This document shows positions 37,551 to 47,952 of a stretch of 64,000 nucleotides of DNA, piece after piece (within the stretch, counting starts at the first letter, position 1; each line of letters begins with the position of its first letter). Both the position numbers and the translations under genes were made by a program. This DNA comes from Favolaschia claudopus (taxonomy: Eukaryota > Basidiomycota > Agaricomycetes > Agaricales > Mycenaceae). The stretch lies in NCBI GenBank assembly GCA_037176885.1, contig JAWWNJ010000159.1, positions 434,001 through 498,000 of the forward strand, in the 5' to 3' direction. Under the pieces are notes generated by a model. That model had not been told where the DNA came from and did not search any database. It was given only the letters and a program-made list of their open reading frames with translations.

Positions 37551-39279
37551 TTAGGACAAGATTGGTGCGAATCCCAGTCTTTGATTTTCGATGTCCCAAA
37601 CGCTGTGAAAGAAATGTGAGCTGAGACATTTCTCGACAAGATCCTGACATCGCAGCACACCTGTAGTAATGTTTCAACAAACTTGCCCCAAGCAGTGCGG
37701 GAACTTCTTCAACGGGTTGATGAGAGTTTGACACATCGTCGGGTCATCCGCGAAGGGCCCCACATTCAGTTCTTTTGAGGGGATTGTCAGGTTGAAGGGC
37801 GTGCCGTCTTCAGCCGTGAAGGTGAAGTCAAGTACTGCCTGGATCGAGTCGATTTTGTCGCAAGCAATACCGTACGCTCCGGGCAGCGGATCATAAGGTT
37901 TGATGTCTGGCGAAATGAGAGCATACAGACGGTTTCTGTACGGCCATGGGCACCACGACGGTATGTGGAAATTGGAAGAAAAAAGGCTCACGCAATATCG
38001 GAGGTGAATACTCTGATGGGGTTTCTTTGAGCGAGAATGCGCATCACAAAGTCATGACCCACATATTACTCGTTCCAGTATCAAAGACGACGCGTCTCAT
38101 GGCCTTCAACGCGTTCGTTGTTTTGCCGTTGACAAAGAATTGAGGAGAATTTAGTCTATGCCATGTTGAACGACATGCTCAGAATAGCGTCAAATACACT
38201 CACGCCCAGGAATTCGTCGTGAATGCAGGAAGAGGAGCATAAATCAAATCGCCTGCGTTATTTTCCATCAGCTGTATGGCTTAGACCAGCGAACACATGT
38301 ATGAACCTGAGAATTTCGTTCTGTCGATGCCGCCGAAAGTCATCTCTGCGTTCCCAACGGTTTTTGGGGTCAAATAGAATCCCATAACAGCTAGCATGGG
38401 AGGTGGCGATTGAGTGTGGAATCTAAGAATCGAGAGAAAAAAATGGACCAGGTAGGCCTTGATCCACGAGTGCTGAGAAAACGTTCTGAGGTCGCGGACT
38501 CAATCCTGAGAACAAGATTCAGATAAGATCTGCGCAAGTTGAACTCCGATACTGACCCATAATACCGTCCCACGGATCATTGGCCCAGCCTTCGCCTTGA
38601 GATGTTATCAGCCAGAATCGAGACTTCGGTGCTGTGAAACCAGCGATAGAGATGTCATCGAACCCAGAGCGAAGTTGATAACTTCAGAACAGTAAATTAA
38701 ATGGAGGAAACTGACGGTGGTTCAATCGCACAGGTAATTAGATGTGCCCTGGAAGGCAATCACAGGATCAACGCCAGCGCCTGAAACACAATATCATGTT
38801 AGGGCAAAGCTATACACCACTTCAGACGGACCTGTGCTAAAAAATTCGGTTTGAACGGTCCCTCCGTCCACATAAGTGGAGCTCGCCTTGGGATCGAATT
38901 TGGTCTGATGATCACAGGACCCATCGTCGCAAAGAGTGGAGGGAAGAGCTAAGAGACTGCTTCCTGTGTCGAAAATCACCGTCAACGTTTGAGGAGGGGT
39001 TCCAACTGTGATGTTCCCAAACCACCTAAAGACGTGAGGCTAAGAATTTACTAGACAAGACTTGAAGAGAGAGGAGATGACATACTGAAGATCAGTGCCT
39101 TTGAACCAATTTTCCAGGGGAATATCGATGGGATTCAGTCCCCTACGCTTTAAAGTAGCTGTCGAGGGAACCGTGCGCGATTGCAGTTGAAGCGTCTCAG
39201 GCTGCGGAGCGGCCTGTCCACAGGCAAACGCACGAATTGAGACTAGAAGTACTAAAGGGAGGCTCAGAGGATGGAACAT
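37551..39279 (-). CDS. Pepsin-like aspartic protease (A1), apparent late frameshift
   Basis: Start at 39279 with a signal peptide (SLPLVLLVSIRAFACGQA). The propeptide ends near LKRRGLNPIDIP. The first active-site motif FDTGSS (about 38955-38980) and the second FDTGTSN (about 38075-38090) are both intact, as are WFGNITVGTPPQ and TFGGIDRTKFS. The C-terminus HYYSVWDIENQRLGFAP ends at a stop at 37551-37553. All exons join in frame except between MCQTLIN and PVEEVPALLGAS (about 37700-37740), where a one-base shift is needed and no usable intron exists. It is either a recent lesion or an assembly error. The family digests extracellular protein at acidic pH. Confidence 0.82.
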
Positions 39280-39798
39280 TTTCGAAGCCTGGGCGACAAG
39301 GAGTGTGTGCCTAGGTATTTATGAGATAGAAATCCCCATTGCGACTAGTCTCTCTAGACAGACGCTTCAATTCTTCTTAGCTCACAAGTTCGCTGAATTA
39401 AACATTGCGACGTAAGAGCGGAAGGTCGACGAAATGTGTCGGTCAAAGGTGACCGGCGTCAAAAAGCATCACTAGTACGGAATGAGTCAATCCGAAACAG
39501 GTAAGTATTCAACAGTAACATCTCGTCCGCAGTCGTCTCATCGTTGATATGCGGACCTGGGCAGATTGATGCTTCCGTGCGGAGCACCACTTGGGAGACA
39601 AAAGAATTTGGGAGTTACGGATTCAATTCGGCGGTAACAAAATTCCGAATTTATGTTATTTTTTCTCTTCAGGGTTGTGTGAAGAGTTATGTATGAAGGT
39701 ACACCAAGTCCTGGTATATTCGACTGACTGCATTTTTCTTTGTGTTCGTGCAAGACGGAAACTTCGAAATTTCTTACACTAACTAAAATTTAAACTGG
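39280..39798. other. Upstream region of the aspartic protease
   Basis: A TATA-like ATAAATA lies near 39314. It otherwise leads into the fungalysin fragment. No gene recognised. Confidence 0.4.
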
Positions 39799-40345
39799 CT
39801 AACAGCCAGAAGGAATACTAAAGTCGTCTATGAAATCAGCCGCATTCGCTCCCATCCCACTCCTCGCAAAAGCTTTCCAGATAACGCATGTGTGTGCGCC
39901 GCTATACCGATTATGATCTGCCTGAATTATAGCGTCTCGAGCGGCCAAGACTAGTTCAATGGTCATTTGCAGCCAACAGCATTGTACCGACGACGACGAC
40001 TCACAATCTGGGTTACAGTGCTGTAAGGCAAGACCATCTAGAAACAGGTGAAGGAAAACAGCAGATCCAGAAGTAGAGGTTGGGTCGTTGCGCGCTGTTT
40101 GCGAGAATCCAAAGGCGTCGACGAGTTGGGCGTGCACATTGTGAAGCATGTTGGCCCAAACTTCACCAATTTCTGTGTCGTATCAGCTCTCAAATCAGCA
40201 AGGATTATGATAATCCTTACCGTGCACTTCAATTGCCTCCGAAACGGTTGAGTATGTGTATGGATTAACGCGCCTGTGATATTATAGTTGTTATAAAACC
40301 ACTTTCTCTCAATTACGAGACTCACGAGTTCGTCGAATAAAAGCG
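39799..40345 (-). pseudogene. 3' fragment of an M36 fungalysin gene
   Basis: Only the last part of a fungalysin is present. From the right edge the frame reads YSTNSRVNPYTYSTV, then EIGEVWANMLHNVHAQL, FLHLFLDGLALQHCNP, NRYSGAHTCVIWKAF and a stop at 39799-39801. Intron positions inside are preserved (before RVNP, before EIGEV, and further on). Propeptide and HExxH zinc site are missing. Similarity to fungalysin ends abruptly near 40345, exactly where helicase-type coding begins on the other strand. It is clearly diverged from the intact copy at 24375-26974, so it is not a recent duplicate of it. Confidence 0.85.
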
Positions 40346-40366
40346 ATTGGAAACAGAGATCAGCGC

Positions 40367-41848
40367 ATGTTAGACGTGCTATTTGTGCAGCTAACGAACC
40401 CGCCGAAAGACATTGCTCTACCAGGACTACCGCCGAATGTTGTCGCTTTGCCTCGAGCAACGAAAGCTATGTGGTGTACCCTTCCTGACGATATGACCGT
40501 TCAAATTTCCAGAGAACAGGTGCTGGTCCTACCGAATTTCGCCATGACAGACTATGCCTCCCAGGGTAAGACGCGCGCATGGAACGTGGTGGACCTGCAT
40601 AACTGTAAGGACAACCTTTCATATTACACCGCGTTGTCTCGGGGATCTAGCGCTGCAGGAACCGTAATCGTTCAGGGAATGGACACGACTAAAATTACTA
40701 AGGGCATTACCGGGTTTCTCCGACAAGAGCTAAGAGAGTTAGAGGTCCTTGATGAGATTACCGCTAAAATATACGAGGGACATCTGATAGGTGAATTCAA
40801 TCGGGTCGACCGTCGCGAATTGATATCCGCTTACCGTAAGCATGTGCGCAGAACTCAAGAGAAATCCGTTGCTGAAGATATGACGATAAAGGAGCCAGGT
40901 ATTGGAATGGGATCTTGGAAATTGGTTGGGGACGACGCAAAAAAACCGAACAAAAAAAGGAAGGCTGACGCCGAAGAGGCAGGGAGTATCAAGCCCAAAA
41001 GAAACAAATCTATGGGCCCACACGGCTTGAGATGGGATGGGGCGGATTATAGTTGCGCGTATGACAGTTTGTTCACTATCCTGGGAGCAATCTGGAGAGA
41101 GAATACAGCGAGGTGGACCCAGAGGTTCGGCACTATGAGTAAGTTCATGAGAGTTTTAGGGTCCGGTTTTCAGAGAAACTCGAACAGAGTTGAAAGTCTC
41201 GAGAATGCTCGAGATGAGGTGCGCAAGGGCCTCTGGGCCTTGGACGGTGTCAAATTTCCCAAAGGCCAGAGGTTCACAGCCCTCAGTGATGTGGCCGAGG
41301 TTCTTTTCGGAGAAACAGAGTGGGGAACGCACGTTGTGAAGTGTCTGCACTGCGGCTTGGTGGTGCGCGAGATTGGGGGCTTCCGAGCTTTGAAGTATAT
41401 TGTGCCCGAAAAGGCGACTTCGGTAGACAGATCGATATTTTCGATCGCAGATTGGATCAACAAATATTGTCTACGAGCCGCAAACGAGACTTGTACTCAA
41501 TGTGGCCGTGGATTGGCGCATATAAAAACCGCTAAGAGAGCTCCCCCGGTGCTGGTTTTCGTACTAACGTCGCCAGATGTTCATATCAATATGAAATTGA
41601 GACTGCTAGTAGACAACAACGGGACAGACTATCAGTTGTCTGGAGTTGTATATGGTGGACGGAAACACTATACGTGCCGGGTCGTTTGCAAGAATGGCGA
41701 CCTTTGGTATAACGATGGTATAGAAACAGGCCAAGACTCTGTGTATGAGGGAGTCTTGCATAATGAGGATGGCCAATTTATTAATCACTGCGTGACTAAG
41801 GAGACAACGCGGGACGCCGTCGCAGTGGTGTACTCTCTGGCCGATTAG
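40367..41848 (+). CDS. 5'-truncated Pif1-like helicase fused to USP-like cysteine protease domain
   Basis: One long intronless frame of 493 codons; the same frame is open back to the junction at about 40346. Residues about 55-130 carry late helicase motifs of Pif1/RecD type (MTDYASQGKTR and YYTALSRGSSAAGTV). A linker with a basic KKPNKKRKAD stretch follows. The second half resembles a ubiquitin-specific protease: a Cys box SCAYDSLF (Cys230), two CxxC pairs (326/329 and 376/379) as in the USP zinc ribbon, and a His box GGRKHYTCRVV (His434) followed by LWYNDG. Walker A/B motifs are missing, so it cannot be an active helicase. It looks like the tail of a mobile-element-associated gene. Confidence 0.75.
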   Translation: MLDVLFVQLTNPPKDIALPGLPPNVVALPRATKAMWCTLPDDMTVQISREQVLVLPNFAMTDYASQGKTRAWNVVDLHNCKDNLSYYTALSRGSSAAGTVIVQGMDTTKITKGITGFLRQELRELEVLDEITAKIYEGHLIGEFNRVDRRELISAYRKHVRRTQEKSVAEDMTIKEPGIGMGSWKLVGDDAKKPNKKRKADAEEAGSIKPKRNKSMGPHGLRWDGADYSCAYDSLFTILGAIWRENTARWTQRFGTMSKFMRVLGSGFQRNSNRVESLENARDEVRKGLWALDGVKFPKGQRFTALSDVAEVLFGETEWGTHVVKCLHCGLVVREIGGFRALKYIVPEKATSVDRSIFSIADWINKYCLRAANETCTQCGRGLAHIKTAKRAPPVLVFVLTSPDVHINMKLRLLVDNNGTDYQLSGVVYGGRKHYTCRVVCKNGDLWYNDGIETGQDSVYEGVLHNEDGQFINHCVTKETTRDAVAVVYSLAD

Positions 41849-42631
41849 AATGAGCGCAAACGCGGGGACGTGAACTTGGAAGGATGAGGTAGGTGTTAAG
41901 GATAGATTGCGGCACGTGATTTGACGTGTTCTGTGATGCCGCTTATTTCATCGGATCTTCGTAGATAAGAAATGTTATCAGTTTTTCCGATATCAGTGGC
42001 GTTACGTTCGGGGCACCAATGAGCCGGAATAGCTTATTACCTCTCCTTCGTACCACCATGTCCGACCGAAGCCAACCGCCTGGTGCGCGAAGCGCCCTTG
42101 AGAATAATGGCGTATCTAGAATTTGTGACAACGACGGTACCTAGGCCTTCACCCCTCGACGTCTGTCACTTTCCCCGCGACATTGTGGCTCCGATTCTGC
42201 TGGAGTAAATCGAATATCGCGGAGTCGGCGTTCATGAGGGCGGGCGGGCTGTAACAGTGAGTTAGTTGACAGCGTTTCCTTGCATGTTGCCCTGCTGGAA
42301 CCATATGCGACCGCTGCGGCGCGAGTTGGGATTTGAGTAGGGGTAAGAAACACCGATCGATGTGATCCTGAACCAAAAGCAGTACTGTATATGTGTCGAT
42401 TTGAAAACGGGTGCCTTGATATTGGCATAGGGGAGAAATTATTGGCCTCAACGATGGTGCAATCGACGGAACAGAGTTGAATGTGACAAATGTGCATTTG
42501 GAACTGAATTGTTGCTGCAGGGACTGTCCGAGACTCACATATTTCCGTGTAAAAAAACAGAATCGGCGATCGTCGCGTCCAAATTAGTTATAAATGACTG
42601 GTGTCCGGTGCCCCAGGTACGTCCCCTACCT
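41849..42631. other. Spacer within the accessory island
   Basis: A minus-strand frame of 129 codons (42149-42538) has no recognisable similarity. Nothing else supported. Confidence 0.35.
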
Positions 42632-43751
42632 ATGAGTGACCGATATTCGCTATTCGTGAACAGCATCGCGAGGCTCGGCCAGGACCCAGAAAAAGTCCGA
42701 CAGCGACTCGAGTCGTGTGGCGAAATGAGGCTTTTCCACGTCGCTCGCCAAAGTAGCTTTCTGTTTCAGATCGTATCTGCTGTGATGGTCGGTCGGATGA
42801 TCACGACCAAATGCGAGGAATATGGTGAGTAACTGATGTATTCGTGATATGCCTGCTAACATGATGACGAAGGAGCTTATACAACCCAGACGCCGACGCG
42901 TTTGCCTGCCGAGTTGAAGCTGAATATCGCGAAACACCTCGATATCCGTTCCTTACGCTTCGTGGCTGACGCCTACGAAGTCTTTCGCCCGGAGTGCACC
43001 CGAATGATTGGATTATTGATTTCCGACGTTTTTCGGGCGGTAGGGTTATGCTGGGAGTCGACCCAGTTTATGCTATCGTGTGTGAAGGGGATGATTACAG
43101 GCGACTTCTTGTACGATCTCCTCCTTTGTTCGGGCGCGGAGCATTCCGTAGACAATTCCGGGTCTCTGTTTATTTTGGTCGATCTCGAAGAGACGGTGGC
43201 GATGGTGGCGAGCTTCTTGTCCGCAAGCTCTGATTATGTGGTAGTAAGTGCTTCTGACAACTGTCCATCGACTAAAAATGACGCGCTCATAGAACCCTAC
43301 CGATGAACCCGACTGTGAATCTGTCGTAACTATGTCCCGTCCGTACGACAAATTCAAGATCGAAATTCGGGCATGCCTCTGTCCGGAGGCTTGGGTGATG
43401 AAGCAGCGCTATACGAATCTGTTTAATTGGCTGACGGCTACGGAGCTGTTCGTTGGATATCACAAGCTCACTTTCACCGGGCGGGGGCTAGCGGGTGGCG
43501 GACTCGAGGGTAACTCGGTGCGATGCGGTAAGAAAACGAGAGTCAAAATAGTCGAGTATGATAGCCATCCATCCAACCTAACCTGTCCGTCTATCGAGCG
43601 GTCCAGCTTAGACGAAAGCTGTCTCACTATCGCGCTACCCACGGGGTGGACTTCGTCTGAGGGAAGGGACCGTTCAGCAGTGTATTGGCGGTTGGGTTCT
43701 TGTAGTCACAGGGAATCCTCTGGCCATTATATTCAAGTCGTTGACACGTAA
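42632..43751 (+). CDS. F-box-like protein of unknown function
   Basis: Exons 42632-42824, 42873-43243 and 43293-43751 join in frame to 340 codons. An N-terminal region leads to an F-box-like motif (TRLPAELKLNIAKHLDIRSLRF). No leucine-rich repeats follow; instead there is an acidic/hydrophobic middle and a Gly-rich loop (GRGLAGGGLEGN). The gene lies between the helicase/USP remnant and a GIY-YIG gene, in repeat-rich DNA, so it may belong to an element-associated gene set. Function unknown; the F-box assignment itself is tentative. Confidence 0.6.
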
Positions 43752-44177
43752 AATGGTGTGATAATCGAGTACTTAGAGGCTACTTACAGGATGTAGAGTG
43801 ATGCATGCAAACAATATTTATTATTATGTCCATGGTATTGTACAACAACCTAAGGTCTATGCTATGACGAAGACACGATGCACCGAGTGCCGCCCGCAAC
43901 CAACTGCTTAACCCCGATAAGAAACGCTAAGCACGGCCTGCGCGTACTAACTGTAGATTTCAGAAGCTACTTTTCGCAATAAATTTGGTTTTACATACTG
44001 ACCGGTTGTGGCCGCACATATGCAGCGTCGCGGACTTCACACTGACTCATATTGAGCGAGTTGGGTGCAGTCTGATCGTAAGGTAGGTTATTTATCAGAC
44101 TGTGAGGGCACCATATCGATCAACTGACCGCTTTCATATTCAGATGTACAGAGTCGGCCTTCGGCTACAGCAAATAT
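43752..44177. other. Intergenic, convergent ends
   Basis: Between the stops of the F-box-like and GIY-YIG genes. Nothing seen. Confidence 0.4.
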
Positions 44178-44819
44178 CTATACAAAAAAGTATCTGAAAC
44201 AGGTCAATACCTTGCAAATAGTTGAATGCAATAGAAACGTACCTAGTAATCGGCTGGGCGGTGTCGCGCAAAACTTCTTCAACCTCGGCACACACGTCTG
44301 CGATCCCGAAGCCCCAAAAAAATTCGCGGTGCCAATGTTTGCACGAACAGTAGAACGATTCGACGGCGAGGCCGCGCGAGCGGAGGCGAGCGTGGATAAG
44401 AGCCTCTGGGAAAAGGTCCGTTAAATTAACAAGATAGAGAAATGACCGTACCGGTAAGTTTGACGCAAGTCGTGGGCCAGCAGTACATCCAGGTGAGCGG
44501 CCCGCATTTTTGGTACCCGCTCATACGCTGCTGAACGTTGCCGGTAAGACCGTACTTAATCTGCGGATGAAAAACCCCGGTCCTCCAGTCGAACACCCAG
44601 CGGAGGAGGGCGTAGATGTATCCGTGGTAGTCGTGATACAAATTCCAGTCGAGGAGGATTTCTGCGCGCACTTCGGGCGGGGAACGCGCGCTACCAGCCG
44701 TTAATCATTGTCGGGATGACCCCGCCCACTTACATAGCGTTGCGTTGGCTTTGGCGTTCCGGTTCCGGGAGTTGGGGGTGTTGTGGGTAATGAGGGACGA
44801 CAGGTCGAGGGTAGGACAT
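44178..44819 (-). CDS. GIY-YIG superfamily protein (T5orf172-like)
   Basis: Four exons. The start at 44817-44819 encodes a Pro/Gln-rich leader (SYPRPVVPHYPQHPQ). A 47-bp intron leads to HGYIYALLRW, then FHPQIKYGLTGNVQQRMSGYQKC, WMYCWPTTCVKLT, ALIHARLRSRG and HREFFWGFG, ending QPITRYFFV at a stop at 44178-44180. The order Y-I-Y, KYG, RM.GYQ.C and a late HREFF is the pattern I associate with the T5orf172 branch of GIY-YIG nucleases in fungi. The family core is an endonuclease fold; whether this one cuts DNA is unknown. Confidence 0.6.
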
Positions 44820-45015
44820 GTTTTATGGGATGGTGGTGGTAGCAATTCAAGAGAGAAAGTTAAATCGCGAGAAAAAAATCGCTTTTGAAGCGCTCTAAGC
44901 GCCCAAAGATAAGATAAACTGTAGATTACGAAGTTCAGAAAGTCACGGTACCGCGTCTTGGGAAACTCAATGATAATTATTATTGTTAAACTAGATAAGA
45001 ATGAGGCGGTGTTGA

Positions 45016-45040
45016 GATAAGATAAGATAAGATAAGATAA
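45016..45040. repeat. (GATAA)5 microsatellite
   Basis: Five perfect GATAA units just before the foldback element; slightly degenerate copies lie on either side. Confidence 0.9.
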
Positions 45041-45065
45041 AGTAGTAGGAAAAAAAAGTTAAAGT

Positions 45066-45797
45066 CACACCGAAGAAAACGAACTTTCGGCTCGCCCGAC
45101 CTACATTCCGAAACAAATGGTGCCGACTTACCAGTAGGCTGGTGCGAAACATAAGCCAATCCGCAATATTTCGGCTTCCCTGTCGTGCCGCTCAATAGAC
45201 AAGGCGAAACAATAAAAGTCGGCTTTGTTTCCTCGCAGCCGAAAGTTAGCCGAAAGAGAATTTTTCGTATTTTGTACCGTGCGCGTCGAAAGGCAACTAC
45301 GAAATATTTTGTTTCGTCTTGAGAATAGGGCCAGCCGAAACAAGACTCGACCCATCAGGTATCGGTTAAGAATCCGCCGGCACGATACATAAGCCGAAAT
45401 ACAAGGCATCGGCTTGTATTTCGCCGCACATACAGCCCGAAATATAAGCCGATGCCTTGTATTTCGGCTTGTGTTACGTGCCGGCCGACAGTTTGCTTGA
45501 TTCTTATCGTGTTGAGTTCCGTTTCGGCTGGCCCTATCCTCAACCCGAAACAAGACCTTTCGTGCTCATCTTTCGACGTGCACGGTACAAAATACGAAAA
45601 TTTTCCCTTCCGGCCAACTTTCGGCTGGGAGGAAACAAAGCTGATTTTTATTGTTTCACCTTATCTATCGAGCGGCACGATAAGTAAGCCAAAATATTGC
45701 GCATCGGCTTGAGTTTCAATCCAGTCTATTGGTAAGTCGACTCAATTTGTTTCGGTATGTAGATCGGGTCAGCCGAAAGTTCGTTTTTTTCGGTGTG
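45066..45797. mobile_element. 732-bp near-palindromic foldback element
   Basis: The left end (CACACCGAAG...) and right end (...TTCGGTGTG) are reverse complements, and the relation continues inward through both arms (shared words such as AACTTTCGGCT, GTACAAAATACGAAA, AAGCCGATGCC) to a centre near 45430. The arms are about 360 bp, similar but not identical. A candidate 3-bp target duplication AGT sits at 45063-45065 and 45798-45800. No coding capacity. The transcript would form a very long hairpin. Confidence 0.85.
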
Positions 45798-45800
45798 AGT

Positions 45801-47952
45801 ACGAGTCATGCCGCACATAGTGGCGGCCCGCTTACCGCATGTGAGAAAATAATGCCGTGACATTCCGTGAAATTTCGGTAAATTTCGCGAGATTTCTCCA
45901 GTGCCGCCAAAATCTCATGAGATTTCAGGATTATTCCTGGAACTTTGGTGCCCTTCCGCACCTCCTTATATTTCACGCAATCCTCCGACCCACAGTTTCT
46001 GGCAACAAGCTCAAGTTAACTATCAAAACAGCACTTCAGCTAACTGTATTTATTTATTCTGACTCAAACTTCCTTTCCTACAAACTCCGGAACAGTGAGT
46101 GCAGTAGAAAACTTTGCTCCAGCCTTCTGCTGCTGCCTTCAGCCAACGAGATTGGACGAAAATTTCACCAAGTCAGTAGCCGAGAACTTGCCGTCATCCC
46201 TCATCATACCCGCGGACTCGTTTGTCAATCAGCGGGCAACGATCCCCGTCACACGTGGCACATCAACACGTCGCAAAGGCTGTCGTAAGTCTGCCAGCGC
46301 ATCTCTCTCTCTTACCACCACCTTCCCCTCCAAGTCCTTCTACCGCCTCTCGTCCTGCCCCCCTCAAGCACGAAGACCAGCGTACTCGAGGACCTCGAGG
46401 AAACCCCATACTGTGTGCTGTCAGCCTTACATATTCTTCTAGTCATCTGGAGTGTTCGAGTCGTCGCCTTTGGATGTCAAAAGGGTACGGTGAGCTTGGT
46501 TTTTTAGTTTCACGAATCCCTCACTCGACTCACCTAGGATGCCCCTCCTTCCACCCCCCTCGCATAGTACGTCTAGGTTTCGTATTCCACGGCTGGCTGA
46601 CATAACCATTCCGTTCTCCAGATATTCACTGCCTGTCGGTCGCTGTGTTGACACGGTGTGCTGTTGTGCTGAAGGTGTGTGATATAATTCGTTGTGCCTC
46701 CCACTTACTCACCTCATTGTTTCAGCTGTTCCGCACGTCCAACCCCTTTCCCCTGGATGTACACCATACCCGTACCCGTCCCCAAATTATACCAGTCGTC
46801 CTGCGCCGCCTCCATCGCTCAAACCTATTGACCCTCATTCACAGCGTGGCTATCATGTTTACTTTCTGGTTTGTTTGCCCGCTAAACTCCTTGCTTCTAT
46901 TGAGCTAATTGTGCGCTTTGCAGTTGTCTAGGGTGTTGATGGTTCGGTGGTTCGGGTGAAGAGTATTTTGTGGCCCGATTGCAGAGTAGGAGTAGGAGGC
47001 TGGGGGTGACTGTCCAAAGCTGATAGTAGTGTATTGTTGTCTTCGTATAGCTTGAATATATCTTTGTCTTGACTTTTACTTGTCCGAAATATGGAAATCA
47101 GAAGAATAAGGAGCAGAAACCGCGCCCAAAGTTGCTCGAAATTTAGTGAAATTTAGTGAAACCTCAAAGGCTCGTTCCCGGCAACAATATAATTTGGCCA
47201 AATTTCCCGAAATGGGATAATGCCCGAAATTTAGCGAAATTTCGGGATTTTTTGGCGACATTTGGCCAAATTACCAGGGGAGGCTTTTCCTGATGTATTC
47301 AACCTTCTGGCAGATCTAACCGGCGCAGTTGATGTATAACTTGACCGTGTAAATCCTGAAAAATTGTGAGATGCTGCTGCGGTCTGTCAAGTCCCATCTA
47401 CCAGGAACTTAGCAGAAGCGGGTCGAGTTTGGTAACAAGGAGAAACTGAGAAAACGTCGAGATTGAAAGTTTCAGAGAGTTTTCAATATTTGTGAGTCTG
47501 TGACTTGAACTCAGGAGTACACACACATGGTATGGATGATATGAGTCCTAAAACTTGCGGGCCCATAGCTTCCTAGCATGAACGATTCGGACCTGAGGTA
47601 AAACTGAGGAAGAAGAAAGAGAGACTGGTCAACCAGGGGAGCGGCCAAGGAGCGGCCGCGTCAGCGAATTGATGTCATGTCCGCATGTTGCTCTGCTGCG
47701 GAATCAATCACCGCGGTGATCGCCGAACGGAGTTACGTATTCGGATATCAACAATGTTCCATCTTGGACGGCGCCTCCATCTGCCTCCTCCCTCTATGGT
47801 TCTGGGGCCCAAGACCGGCAGCCACACGGGAAGAAGTCCCCTGCAAATCTCAACTTCCTGTTCCGCGATCTCGTTTTTCTGGGGCTATCTTTCGTTTCCG
47901 ACTTTCACCGTCTTAAAACCATTCCTGCACACTCTACCCCAGGAAGTCAACG
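45801..47952. other. Region bordered by diverged inverted repeats rich in GAAATTTCG
   Basis: Segments near 45855-45990 and 47100-47275 are loosely reverse-complementary (shared AACTTTGG, CTCCTTAT and repeated GAAATTT words). Between them are pyrimidine tracts and splice-like signals but no recognisable protein. It may be an old non-autonomous element. 47280-47952 is the 5' flank of the sedolisin-like gene. Confidence 0.4.

Noticed and set aside
42149..42538. 129-codon minus-strand frame opposite the F-box-like promoter
   Set aside because: No similarity and no splice partners; probably a chance frame.
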